A stretch of DNA of 64,000 nt from Capronia americana (taxonomy: Eukaryota; Ascomycota; Eurotiomycetes; Chaetothyriales; Herpotrichiellaceae): positions 806,001 through 870,000 of the forward strand of contig JADWQD010000013.1 in NCBI GenBank assembly GCA_016110215.1, in the 5' to 3' direction. The notes under the pieces were generated by a model. That model had not been told where the DNA came from and did no database searches. It saw only the letters and a list, made by a program, of their open reading frames with translations. Made by a program: the position numbers and the translations under genes. Below, in pieces: positions 43,801 to 54,294 of the stretch (position 1 is its first letter; each line of letters begins with the position of its first letter).

Positions 43801-44778
43801 CTCTCGGAGGCAGAGAAAAAATACCACGAAGACCAAGCGGAGCTGGAAAGCTTCACCAGCCAGGTCTTCGTAGTAGTCACGGAGAGATTGCAGAAGGAGA
43901 TTGCCGAGTTGATGACCGCTTACACAATGGCTATCGATATTCTCGACCTCGAGAGCGTGGCCGTGAGTAGCTGTTTCAAAGTCCCGAACGGCGACAAGAA
44001 ACCGATCCGAATGACCGAAATCATGTCCTGCGTCTTGACACTTTTCAACAAGATCGAAATCCGGCACCGAAAACTCGCCGAAGCACATGTCGAAAGGGAG
44101 CGGCGGAGGAAACATCTCGAATTGACCATCCTTTACACCAACGGGGATGTCCAAGGCGTGAAACAACTTGAAAAGGAATTCGCCATAGCGGAGAAGATGG
44201 CTGTCCTGCACGAAGCCCGCGGCAAAGACAATCGCGCCAATAAGCTGATGGATAGCTTCGACCGTGCCACTGTCCGTGGCCTGGGCGACAACCAGGTCTT
44301 TACCGACGAAGTTCTCTCCAAACTCCATGAGCTGAAGAAAGCGATCGACGCACTCCTGGGCTCCTCCGACTCCTCAACCAACAAAGACATCCTACAGACG
44401 GCCAACGGCGCCAGGGATACCCTCTCCCTCGCCCAATCCACCCTCGACTCGGTCACGAGCGACTCCCGCCGCCTTCTCGCCCTCTCCAACGAAGGTGACA
44501 TCCTCCTCAACGACGCCGACTACGATGTATCGGTCGCCGAGGCCAGAGTCGCCAACGCCGATCCCGCCGTGTACACCAAACTCGAGGAAGAAAAGGCCAA
44601 GGAAGACAGCAAGCTGATCGGGGAGATGAACGTGAGGACCGCGTCCGTGACCAAGGGGCCGCAAGAAGCGATCAAGCTTGTGAAGGACATACTGGCCACG
44701 GTGGGGGGAGAAGAGAGCCATGAAGACCGGATCAAACGCGCGCTAGAGGCTGCGAAGGCGAGGAATGCCAGTGTCTAG
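40849..44778 (+). CDS. Large Pro/Gln-rich protein with coiled-coil C-terminal half (unrecognised)
   Basis: A single frame of 1309 residues. Residues 1-430 are disordered and rich in Pro, Gln, Ser and Tyr with NPYNQPPYGYPQQ-like motifs. A conserved-looking helical block, VDPYADLEPEFKASLKRYAVMLRREAAAKTDEEKFDIFQSFVTKELRLRSLLYG, lies around residues 444-498. A second disordered stretch carries two copies of an EEAYSPGGRP motif (near residues 624 and 645). From about residue 880 to the end the protein is charged and helical, with likely coiled coils (VRKEQEAERQQRQGESEARIDALF; RKLAEAHVERERRRKHLELTILY; KLEEEKAKEDSKLIGEM). No enzyme motif or TM segment is seen. The layout suggests a scaffold or cytoskeleton/endocytosis-related protein, but this is only inference. 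Confidence 0.85.
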   Translation: MNPYNQPPYGYPQQTPGPPQPPWQAPPRRQGWGDPRIPGQGPQSPVSPAYQNIPPSTSNAFGPPLPPHPPLPQPQYPPQPQFDVSHWGVKYNQGLAAPGQGQGQGQDQETKPALPPRPTSATGRLSPQPHQQDHSQPYSGWNDPYHTANAVPPPPPPRPAEYQAHMQAAHHGRASTPQQEYSHRPASHHYDPAPPQQNPWNTQPSQPTGPTYHPTAPPPQHLSGTIDGPLVSPIEPTGGFWGASHGQQTPGHAQNNYNAPPQQLHDKPASTQALGFGGPSDWEHYDPNAPPPDQTPTSPPPNLFHQPQAPISPPPSHATPAPVQQTPKPEPARPTYPVEIGARSPVTPRKDSQFPPPAPSYGPPAQQPAVDARPSSAGQHPSNISARSDSLNSAGNIDTVIQAWNAPLKPHPVPESTPRPESRASASAVSNPEQGPSPTSVKVVDPYADLEPEFKASLKRYAVMLRREAAAKTDEEKFDIFQSFVTKELRLRSLLYGVELRKEEAKEVKKAANLADIQAVLPESALPSAPAKPDVAGQLNQPVANTFEPVATSALPQPPPTQPSATILGATAQPNVVPKEPPKLDTSKPASAAPSFAPQAASRPSVEDRTKSKDDGYVMVAAPGREEAYSPGGRPLMTKVKGDSDEEAYSPGGRPITAKAATTSPSRPAAGTLVQDHFRQQAQNALSPSNDAPMVMEDYLTPQPTSPSINAPMIVAAEPPVALTSPRANQNSQKPVVPIKFEPPRPAYTPFRYSAGVQEEKTKTSSLRPADQAYSSLRNSQAGSGRLLSQDAVLLGPARPSSSSGRKEHEEAFIGLIRKQSMAVRQRPPGSAPPPPLPRSMTPGGIINKATAAAAKPEPPPFMRVGTPAAPAFKPQQPADVVKDAVTALRSLLPSLDDLPTPIDSSGSNPKLRVVRSKIDSINDQFSFIHDTVVEWDRTNRLVRKEQEAERQQRQGESEARIDALFNDNEIGYADIGELEAEFKLSEAEKKYHEDQAELESFTSQVFVVVTERLQKEIAELMTAYTMAIDILDLESVAVSSCFKVPNGDKKPIRMTEIMSCVLTLFNKIEIRHRKLAEAHVERERRRKHLELTILYTNGDVQGVKQLEKEFAIAEKMAVLHEARGKDNRANKLMDSFDRATVRGLGDNQVFTDEVLSKLHELKKAIDALLGSSDSSTNKDILQTANGARDTLSLAQSTLDSVTSDSRRLLALSNEGDILLNDADYDVSVAEARVANADPAVYTKLEEEKAKEDSKLIGEMNVRTASVTKGPQEAIKLVKDILATVGGEESHEDRIKRALEAAKARNASV

Positions 44779-45282
44779 GGTGGGGCACGAGTAGCGGCAG
44801 GGATTATTATGATCTTGATGTGCATGAAAATCTAACTTTGTTGTCTTCTAAACTTTTGTGCCGGTGTATATTTGAGAGGTGAAACAGGAGGAGGTGGAGG
44901 GGTCTTGGACGATGATGGGATATATAATATGGAGTACTCTCTGTACGAGTACGGTGCATCCGATCTTCTACAGCCCCGGTACTCCGTATCTTGTCACTTT
45001 GATGAGGAATGTGTGTTCTAGTCTTCCCTGGATAAAGAAAGCACGATCTATGGTACTTTATGTACCCAGCTCGACGTTCAATAGAGATACCTGGTAGTAT
45101 AGTATGCGTTGCACTCTCTGCGAATCCGTGAATGTAGTGTATTTGAAAATATCAACATCTACCCGTTCCATTGCATTCCATTCCATGCCTTCTCTACGCA
45201 ATCAATCGATTCTTTCAGCAATGAGCTTCTTCATATCTGATTTTTCCAGCTCACTTCACTTCACTTCACTTCGCTTCGCGCC
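44779..45282. other. Intergenic region between convergent genes, with a TTCAC repeat
   Basis: It contains GAGTACT/GTACTCCGTA motifs near 44931-44992 and a TTCAC pentamer run at its right edge. No gene recognised. Confidence 0.5.
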
Positions 45283-45289
45283 TCACTTC
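45249..45289. repeat. TTCAC pentamer tandem repeat overlapping the naa25 stop
   Basis: Five or more CTTCA units with two CTTCG variants. The right-hand copy overlaps the last codons and stop (TGA at 45285-45283) of the minus-strand gene, so array change could alter the protein's end or 3'UTR. Confidence 0.85.
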
Positions 45290-48200
45290 ATAACCCGGAC
45301 TTTGGTCACCAAGATCCCATCCAGGGCATCGTCCCAGCTCTCCCTGTATCTCCCGCAGATGGTCTCCATGGTAGCTTCATCGCATAGACTCTCCATGAGT
45401 TGTTCCCAGTCCCGTCCGCTATTGAGCTCGTCCCACATCCAAGCACCTTTTCCATCCTCTGCATCGTCTGAAACCGCTTGCTGCCGCACCAGGCCGAGAT
45501 CGACGAGCTTGCCCAGAACGCCAGGCTCGTTGATCTGGGACTTCATCCAGCGCGCGTCGGCGTGGATTTGCGCTTCCAGCTCGGCTACGAGGCTCTGGAG
45601 TTCTGAGACGGATTCCTTGCCCACGGTCCCGAAGACGGTCTTCGAGTTCTTGCCACCCTTCTGCAACTTCCTCGACATCCATGTCAGGAAGTGGGAAATG
45701 GTCTGTAATTTCTCCAGTTCGGAGAAGCTGCTATGAAAGTCGCTCCACCATGGGATGTAACTTCCCGCAATTTTGAGGCGAATGGGAGTCGATCCATCCT
45801 TGTCGCCGGCCTTATCCTTACGTCGATTGTCCAGGTCAGATGTTAGCGAGGACTTGATATGCCCGAAAGTACCTGGTAAGGTCTGCGAGCCGTTAGGGCG
45901 ACCAGAGGGGACGGCTGTTTGGCCTTCGGTGAGAAGGATGATGGCCCGGGCGATGTTCGTTGCGGCGTCAAGCGTCGACAATTCAGCGCTGGTCATCTCC
46001 TCCTCAAGCTCTACAAGGACAAACGTGTCAGCAGAAAAGCGTTCGTAAAGCTGTTTGATGTTCTTGTACGCTGCGGTTGCGAGGGTCGTGTGTGAGGCCA
46101 GGTCTTGTCTGAGATAGGTCGTCACATTATCCCAAAGCACCATGGCGTTAACCCAACCCTCTTTCGGCTGCTTGCCGCAGTGACATGATTCCAGCACCCG
46201 CCAGTCATCCTCACAATAGCTCGGCATGTAGCTGTGATCTCTCTTATCCACGAGTGCCTTCGAGGGATCGGTGGCTGATAATATTGTAGCGTCATCAGAG
46301 CCCGACCCGCGCCACCTTGACACTCGGCGTTCTTCAATGGCGCAAATTTGCTTGTTTAAACTCTGCTCGATTTCCGACCGCATTTTGACGCTGTTGTAGA
46401 TGTTTGAGTAGCTGTTGAACCGCAAACCTTCACGTATACCTCGGACTAGAGCCATATCTGCGTTTTCAAGGACAGTGACGCCAGTCTCGGCAGCCAGAAG
46501 AGGTTCAAGATCGCCCGCCCCGCCATTAAAAGCCGGATGCAATGTCGATATCCTGGTTAAGATCAGATGACCAACTGTTTCCCACTGCAGGTTCTTGACA
46601 CTGAGTTTTGTGAAGTTCTCCATGGCAAGCGAAAGTAGGCCCAGATGACTCTGGAGTCGAACAAGAAGGACCGTTAGAATGTAATAGTCCTCAAACTTTG
46701 ACCGCGCAATCTCCAGTATGATTACGGCGACGAGAACGCGCTGGTGCTGGGGGTCCTGGATTCGTAGTTGCAGGATGGCCAAGGCCGCGAGAAGAGCTGC
46801 TTCCGGGCATGAGGGTGGTTCGGCGATAGACAGTTGGTATAACTTAAGCGCTCTGTATCCCAGAGCTAGCAGTTCTTGGTTTCGAGCATGTGGAGGTTCA
46901 GAATCGGCACCGGGTATCGAGCTATAGACGACTTTTAACGTGAACAATCGTGCAAAATGTCCTTGCTTTTGTTCAGCCACCTGGAGGAATTCATCCCAGT
47001 GTTGCTTATCGAGTCGTCGCAGAGAGTCTTTCAAGTCGTCAAAGCAGAATGCCTTTTCCGAAAACGCCTCAGAGTACTCCCTGCATGTCTGCAGCAAAGC
47101 GTCCTGATCGACCACGTCATCCCGTTGACCTTGTAGTAGATGCAGCTTTGCAAGGTACGCCGAGCGGACAATTGGCCTAGTTTTGCAGATAGAATCGAGG
47201 ATGCCTTCCGACTGTTGTTGCAGGCTGTGTCAACGTCAGCACTTCCAGTCTTTTAGATTCCACCTCATAAGCTTACTCCTGATCCGCGGAATGTGATCGT
47301 GCCTTGAGCCATAGGTCCCAAATGCGGTTATCTGATTGTGACTCGGGTTTCGAAAGCAGTTCCTGGCATACCTTCAATGCTTCCTCCCAGCTCTCTGACG
47401 CTTCGAGGGATTCGAGCATCAAAGATAGTACGAGTTGGGGATCCTTTGCTCCAAGGCGTGATTCTATGCTCAGTGATCCGCTTTGTAAGAGCTTCACAGA
47501 CTCCTGGACATGGCCCGTCGAGTTGAAGACCTGGACCAGTAACGCGATTTCCTCAGGGTCCGAGATAGCCTTTGCCGAAGACAAGGCTTGCTCCTGGGTC
47601 CAAGTAAGACTTTGATATTCGTTTCGATACTGCTGACATACCTCATCTTTGGGTATAGCCTCGGCAGCTTTTGATATCATGCGATATGCAAGCGTCCCAA
47701 ACAGCATACGTTCATTTTCAGGAATGTCCCCTTGTTTGTGTATCAGGTAGCACATGAGTATGTTCCAGAACTCATACTGTCGTTCCTTGGGGAGTGAGTT
47801 TCTTAAACCCATGGTGGCCTGTCGAATGGCCCCATGTCAGCCAAATGCCCTTCTCTTGTGTTGCTGTTGGTCTCTTCACACCTTTTGAGCACTGCGCCAG
47901 TTGTTGTCGGCTATTGCTTGGTTGAGCCATCTCGTGTAGAGATCCTTGTTATCTTTCCCAGCCGCCACCGCGCGTTCCCAAAGCTTAGGAGTCTCATCGT
48001 GGAGGGAGAGGGTTTTGAGTGTCTTTTGCAGCTGATAGATGGCTTCTGGATCTGTGACAGGAGGTGTTCGCTTGCAGAGATCAAGGAGCTCCTGTCGTCC
48101 TCGGTCATGCTGACCTTTATCGAGCTGGTGGACAAGCACCGAGGCTTTCACCGCCTAATTTTGTCAGTTTGAGATGGGGACGCGTGATGTGCTGTTGGAC

Positions 48201-48335
48201 TACCAGAAACCGATCTGACCGTTCTCCCTTCTTGGACCATTTGTCGCAGAGTTGAAGCGCCTGCTTCCAGTTCTCGCTGGCGACTGCATCTTGAATCGGG
48301 CGTATTCTCCGCTCACTCACGCTCAGATCGGACAT
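45283..48335 (-). CDS. mdm20: NatB N-acetyltransferase auxiliary subunit Mdm20/Naa25
   Basis: Four exons, 48335-48204, 48154-47882, 47818-47277 and 47224-45283, give 962 residues with all phases consistent. The N-terminus MSDLSVSERRIRPIQDAVASENWKQALQLCDKWSKKGERSDRFLAVKASVLVHQL and the following TPR-like helical repeats (DPEAIYQLQKTLKTLSLHDETPKLWERAVAAGKDNKDLYTRW) are characteristic of the Naa25 family (Pfam NatB_MDM20). Naa25 anchors the catalytic Naa20 to the ribosome and together they acetylate N-terminal Met-Asp, Met-Glu, Met-Asn and Met-Gln. Loss in yeast affects actin and mitochondrial inheritance. The catalytic partner is not in this window. The donor of intron 1 (GTAGTC) is slightly unusual. 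Identification is firm. Confidence 0.92.
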
Positions 48336-48767
48336 GGTCGGGGCTCATCAGCCCTTCTTGTCAGGAAGTGGTGAGACGACAAAAGAGGATGCGGGGAAAT
48401 TTGCGTGATGAGGCTGAAAATGATTTATTTACTCGTGCTGGGAACAGAACGGCAAAATCGCAGAATCATGAAATCACGAAGCCTGGGTCTCAACATCGCA
48501 TTTAATGGTCCATGGGTTTATTCTGGACCGCAGCCACAGCCTTGATCGTTCTGTCCTAGTTTTACAGTCGTCGCAGCCCAGAAGCGACGCTCGCGTCACA
48601 TTTCACAATGATATTACTTTTGCGGCCATGGACTCCACGCTATGCATCTGTACAGGGTATCGTCCTGCTTTTGTACAATCCCGAGCAGTGAATGCGGAGG
48701 TTTGGCTTACTCTCCTAGGAGAACCACGATCCTTTCTCTGCTTTCCGTCTCGCCGTCTGATGATATG
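48336..48767. other. Intergenic region between two minus-strand genes
   Basis: The 3' flank of the Cox23-like gene and promoter of naa25. Nothing else recognised. Confidence 0.5.
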
Positions 48768-49213
48768 TCAGTGTTTGGGCCCCATGCTGTCTGATTGAAC
48801 TTTGCATACCCATTCTTTCTTGCAATCGCGATAGGCTCTGTATGGTAGGTATTCTGTTAGCCTGCTGCTCATTCCCATTCGTTATGTTTGGCATTTCAAC
48901 TGCGCCAGTGGACCGGCCGGCTGACACTGTTGAGGTCGGCTACACGCACTTGAAGTAGTCCTGGCACATGTCTCTATCCCCGTTGTTCCGATGCATGCAC
49001 TTTATACTCTTATTTGCGAAGTCCTGGCAGGGGTCGTAGTATTCTGAGCTGCGTTTCCTGTAGTGCAAGCAGCCGTTTAGCATTCCGGCTGCGGGCATGA
49101 GATGAGACTGGGGCGGATGGGACGTACGCTTGAAACGTGGCTTTTGACTTCTCCCACGTATCGGCTTGCGGATCTGAGCCGGGAGTTTGCTGGGACTGCG
49201 CCGAAGTAGCCAT
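48768..49213 (-). CDS. cox23: Cox23-like twin-CX9C mitochondrial protein
   Basis: Three small exons, 49213-49128, 49057-48950 and 48837-48768, join at GTACGT and GTGCGT donors to 87 residues. The middle part reads YYDPCQDFANKSIKC...DMCQDYFKAYRDCKKEW, two CX9C motifs (CQDFANKSIKC and CQDYFKAYRDC) forming the coiled-coil-helix-coiled-coil-helix fold. YYDPC and CKKEW are the specific hallmarks of Cox23. These proteins are oxidised and trapped in the mitochondrial intermembrane space by Mia40; Cox23 is needed for cytochrome c oxidase assembly, probably in copper handling. There is no classical presequence, as expected. The gene is easily missed because every exon is short and no single frame spans it. 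It is shorter than yeast Cox23, which has an N-terminal extension. Confidence 0.9.
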
Positions 49214-51048
49214 GTCGTTGCTTGACAAACACTCTTTGGGTTAATGGGGTTTGTGTAGCTGCAGGTGCCTCAGATCATGCGAGGCAGGGATTAACCCGCT
49301 AACTGCTTTGTGCTCGAGGGACGAACGAGTACGAATCGAGCTGTTATCGATAAGCCGGGAATCCACCTCCATCTATTCTTACTGCCCCTCCGTCAGGCAT
49401 GATCGGTTTGTCGTGAAGGTTCACACAGTGTCGACCTTTATCGACTGTTTGCTGTACTACTACGACGCACGCTGTCAGCTCACTCAATGCGCCGGAGCCA
49501 TTCTCCGGTCACTCGTCAATGTTGTTACCTGCGGTGAATTACTCTCCTGGCGTTTGAAGGAGCCAAATGGCAGAGCAAGACATCCCAGGTTGGTTCGAAT
49601 AAGGATATGTACTCTACAGCGCTGTTCCACTCTTGTTGCTCCTCCGCTTCATCTTGGTCATCGAGGTGCTTCGAACATCTCACGTCCTTCTTGATCCGAT
49701 CATGTAATGTTGCTATGAAGGCTTGCGTCAGAATCACACCTTCACCACGCCTGAAGGTTGAAGCAACGATAAAGGGGATCACTAGTCATCCATGACAATA
49801 TCCCAAGCCCAGCGGTCACATTTAGGGTAGGAACGACGAGGCACCTAACTGGCCGCAGTCATTGTTGGCGGAAGGGCTTGTGATATCCGATACCATGCCA
49901 CGTTTGGTGAATAGATCCATTCCACACTGGCGGCGGGGTTGTCCATCTTCATAATCGCAAGAAGCGATGATGCATGTCTAGGACCCTTATCGCTGTATTG
50001 GTGCTCTTGGGCATGAGCTTGTGAATAATGGCAACCTCTTTTAGGGACTTCCACGGGTCACACTGACACCAAAGTCATTCCAGCTGGGGCCCTTGCAGCG
50101 GTTAGGGTACCAGATCTCGACACCTAACCGCCCCGTTCAACTCGAGGAGTGCTGGTGATAGAAGCTGCCAACGTGCCAACGTGATGTAAAGAAGTCCGTC
50201 CTGCACGCCGGTATAATAGTGAAAAGGCAGAGAAGAGGGGCATGCACCTCGAATCGGCTGGTCCAGAGACGTACAAGCACATGTGAAAGCGATGGATTCG
50301 TTCGCAGCAGTGTGCACACGGCGAAGAAATATGGAGCGGGCAACGGGCAACGAGGGACGGGCAGTGATTTTAAGCCAAACTGAGCAACATTTTCCATCCA
50401 TGACAAACAGCGGCGTTGCTCGTCTGCTGATAGTCCCCACAAGCGTGAAGCGGGTGTCCCCAGCTTTCTTGAAGTGCAACTCCTCGCTTCACCAGCAGGT
50501 CGAGACGGCTCCATCAGTGTTGAGCTGTCTAGATCGAGCATTCACATCCGCAGACCGATGATAAGAGTAGCTGATAAGAATGCGTGAAGATCCGAACGAA
50601 TTGTGAAGCTGGGGACAACTGTTCCCTGCACCCCGGTGAATATTTCCTGGAATTCCAGCATCCCTATCTCGTGGAGTTACATACCTGCTTGGATCTCATG
50701 AGCTAGTAACTGATGGTGACAGTACTTTTCGGTTCAACTGACCGGAATCCGCAGACACAGCAGTAGTCTCTGACGTTGGGCGCGTCCTTTTTCGGAGCTT
50801 CCCAAACCACAGACCGCCTTACCTGTGAAGTTGGTGACAGCTGCTGCCTGAGGCTAAGGAGGCTTTGTGATATATGATTGTCTTTTCCCTTCATACACCA
50901 ACCGTTTGACGGTATTATTATAAAGGACAACACCGATCTGAGTGATTGCTTCGATTGCCCTGTTTCCTTTGCGCATCTTGCACCCTACCGCTACCACCTA
51001 CCTACCTTGTTGTACTTTCATCCCAGCATATAGTAGATACCAGCAGCG
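49214..51048. other. Intergenic region of about 1.8 kb, no gene recognised
   Basis: The gap is upstream of both the Cox23-like gene (minus) and the dioxygenase-like gene (plus). Frames of up to 147 codons have no motif and no consistent exon structure. Confidence 0.5.
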
Positions 51049-52311
51049 ATGGCTTCAGCAGACGTTCTCATGCCTCAACCAGCTTCTTCTTTTGGTTCTG
51101 GTAAGAGGAAAAGACCGGAATCGCTCCTGGACAACATGGCTCCCAAGACACCAAAAGCACCTGCATTTGAACCTGCAAAGCATCTCAACTTCCAACCACC
51201 CAACAAGACATGGACCATGGAGGAGATTGGGTTTGCAGATAAGGGTGTCTCACCTATTGCTGTCTCAGAGCCCTTCCCTCTCTTCACTACGGAAGCCATC
51301 AAAGCAATGAGGGCGGAGGTACTCAGCAAGCCCGTGTGGGAGAATTGCAAGTATTCCAGCAACCTTGCGAAGTGCCAGCTGAGAGGGTTTGCTCCTGAGT
51401 GAGTTCATCCCTGTCGTTGCTCCTGGATCTATACTGAAAGACAATCAGATACGCCCCGTTTGTGTATGACGTCTGGCGCAGTCCTGAAGTGCTTGCCATT
51501 GTGTCGAAGATTGCCGGTGTTGAACTTGTACCGGCCTTGGACCTAGAGATTGCCCACATAAACATCTCCAGCAACACCGAGGAACAGATCGAGACCGTCA
51601 AGCAGGCTCTCGCCGAGAAGTCTCATCGGGAAGCAGACGAAGGTGTCTCAGGTTGCCCCTGGGAGGACGACGACGATGCACAGCCGATTGTCGACTGGCA
51701 TACAGACAGTTACCCTTTCGTCTGTGTCACCATGCTCAGTGACTGCACCAACATGATCGGGGGTGAAACAGCTTTACGGACGGGCACCGGGGGCATCATG
51801 AAAGTGCGGGGGCCAGCCATGGTAAGATCAGCATCTGACACTTGCAAAATTGTACACTGACCACGTCTAGGGCCATGCTGTCGTCCTTCAGGGCCGGTAT
51901 ATCGAACACCAAGCGGTGCGAGCCCTCGGCACAACAGAGCGTATCTCGATGGTAACCTCGTTCCGTCCCAAGTCTGCCTTCATCAAGGATGACACTGTCC
52001 TCACCACAGTTCGCCCGATATCCGACCTCACAGAGCTCTATTCGCAGTATGCCGAGTATCGCTTCGAGATGTTGGAAGAACGTATCCGAGCACAACTGAA
52101 AGATATACGAGAGCGCAGGCGTGCCCACCGGTTCGACACCAAAGCCACGAAGGCCTTCATCAGAGAACAGAAGGCCTTCCTTGAATCAATGTTAAAGGAG
52201 CTGGTCGATGATGAGATGGTCAAGGTCGGGGTAATGGACGACGAAGAGAATCTCTTCAGCGAGGAATTGCTCAAAGAACGACGCAAGAAGGCGAAATTGT
52301 TGACGGATTGA
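51049..52311 (+). CDS. 2-oxoglutarate/Fe(II) dioxygenase-like protein
   Basis: Three exons, 51049-51398, 51449-51821 and 51871-52311, with GTGAGT and GTAAGA donors, give 387 residues. The core has a double-stranded beta-helix signature: iron ligands His201 and Asp203 in VDWHTDSYPFVCVTML, the distal His254 in RYIEHQAV, and Arg273 in ISMVTSFRP where a 2OG-binding basic residue is expected. GGETAL before the distal strand is also typical. The N-terminus contains a basic KRKRPESLL motif that could be a nuclear signal. The last 115 residues form a long charged helix or coiled coil ending RRKKAKLLTD. Similar fungal proteins are annotated as 2OG-Fe(II) oxygenases of unknown substrate; I cannot name one. 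Confidence 0.82.
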
Positions 52312-54294
52312 CGCAGGAGCCAAACGCTCTTGGTGGATGTGTGTTGGACACCCGATCCAGACGGCTTTGCTGCTATTGGACGCTCTTGCACATCATATGC
52401 TGACATGATTGGTTTTGGCTGCATTGCGAATAGGCTTGCTTGGGGGCATTACTTCGACTTCGGGAACGACCTGGTCTTGCTGCTGAGCATTTGTTGCGGG
52501 CGTATGCCTTGAGGATAACTGTTCCTGGGGCGCATATGGGGTCGTGCGTAGATTGAATAAACTAGGCTGCATCCTTTTCCATTCAATGATGTTCTGTATA
52601 TCCAGGCTTCTGATTTCATCACAACGGCACCACGCATCAACCCGCTTTCCCGCGCGATGTGGCCACGCAAGCCTTAATAGCCCGTATCTATTTACGGCGG
52701 CTACTGTTGAGGCCATGTTGACAATTCCGAGTCGCTTCGAGGAGTGAGACGGGCGATTATCCGCCACCAAAGTTTGAGAGGGTTGTTGACTTGCTGGATG
52801 CACCACTGAGATCGAAGGACCTGTAGCTTGCAAAAGTGGACACGTTGAAGTCGACGCCACCAGCAGCATGGTAAGCGTTGGAAGATAACAGGCATACTTC
52901 TCTGAGCCATGGGCGACGTTCACAATACCGCTGTTCTGATCAGATTTGCTTTGAAGTGCTTCCAGAACCACGATCAGGGCAACAGGAGGGGCAAAGTCAA
53001 CGTAATGTCTGGAAGAAGTAGTGTAAATGGCCGCCATTCCAAGGACTTAAAAGTCATCTTGCATGATTGTGGAATCCATGCTGAGAATCGAGTTCAGTGA
53101 ACCAGTAGCCGACGAGCACCACGCCCGCCAAAAGTGCAGGATACAGGATTAGGAATCCAACCAGCAGACGCCACATTCTTTGTGCACTTTGCCAGGCCAT
53201 TACTTTCTCACGCCGAGTATCATTTGGGTCAACGGCTGAGGGAAGGGGAGCACCAAGAGTCTCGTCAAACAGTACATCCGTGACGCAAAGTGCAGCTGGA
53301 TCGCTCTCATCGGCACCTGATGTCCTTGGCTTTTGCAAACTCGGTGCCGGGGTGGCCCGGGTACCTAAATATTGTTAGAAAGGTCTGTATCCTGAACTTC
53401 AAAAGTACACGTAGGATGTCAAACAGGAGAATGCGACGCGGGCATGCCAAAGGTAAGTGTCGATTGCAAGAAGAGAGCTTGGCGAGCAGTGCGGCAAGTC
53501 TCGCAAAACCAGTGTTTGTCCGAGCGTATCATAGCATACATTAAATGCACGTGCTGGGACCTCTGGGTGGCAGAGGAGGTACCGGAGATGCCGTGTTCAA
53601 TTTTGAGTCGATTAAACATATATTTAGCCAGGAGATGAGGGCTTCGCTGAAGAGCCAATGTTGACCGTCCTGGTCCGACAGCGCTGATAAGGTTGTGGTT
53701 TTGAGGTCCAGCTCAATGAAAGTTTGAGGGCCGTCGCTCTTTTTCCGGTCCGAAGTTTTGTTGGCAAGTACAGAGTAACCTGGGTAGAAAGAAAGCAGAC
53801 AGGAGAGACACAAGCGAGCGAAGTGGTTTCGCTGTGTGGAAAGGGCGTGGGTTGATTCGCGAACCCCGGCCAAGCATTCCAACTAATGTCGGGCATTGCA
53901 ATCGCTTGCTCAAGTGAATTTCTCAAGAACCACAAGGGACTATGTATTTTACTGCGACGCTTGCTCAGCCATAAAGTACAAGGTCCGTTACGGCGCAGTT
54001 TGGTTCGCGGTGACAGTTTACAGGTTCGTGAGGGCCAGTCTAGGTTCAGTCAAGGATTGTGCTTGCAGTGAGTAGGTTCCTGGATGAGCTCGGGACTGGG
54101 ACTATAACTTGACCTGGATCACCTGTCTACCTTGCAGAAATCCAAGTCACGCCCTGCCAAGTTGGCATTTCCCTTACGATCCCATTTCCCCTCTGTCGTA
54201 GACCACATATTCACCGCGGAGAGATACCAGAACGCCCCTGCGAATGCTTGCCAAGACCAGAATCTGTGTTGAGGTTCTCAGAGAATAGCTTCCT
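52312..54294. other. Region of about 2 kb between convergent genes
   Basis: It contains one possible short membrane-protein frame (53054-53338, listed separately) and a 214-codon minus-strand frame (52393-53037) of poor character. No repeats recognised. Confidence 0.45.
53054..53338 (-). CDS. Possible small membrane protein or gene fragment, unrecognised
   Basis: The frame contains EKVMAWQSAQRMWRLLVGFLILYPALLAGVVLVGYWFTE, a convincing single TM helix after an acidic hydrophilic part. No ATG lies at its beginning, so any N-terminal exon would be further upstream (above 53338); only an internal Met is available. It may be a piece of a spliced gene continuing into 52393-53037 on the same strand, but I found no junction I trust. 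It could also be chance. Confidence 0.25.
   Translation of the reverse strand: MQKPRTSGADESDPAALCVTDVLFDETLGAPLPSAVDPNDTRREKVMAWQSAQRMWRLLVGFLILYPALLAGVVLVGYWFTELDSQHGFHNHAR

Noticed and set aside
43627..44328. 233-codon minus-strand frame opposite the large coiled-coil gene
   Set aside because: Antisense to a 1309-aa continuous frame; no motif of its own.
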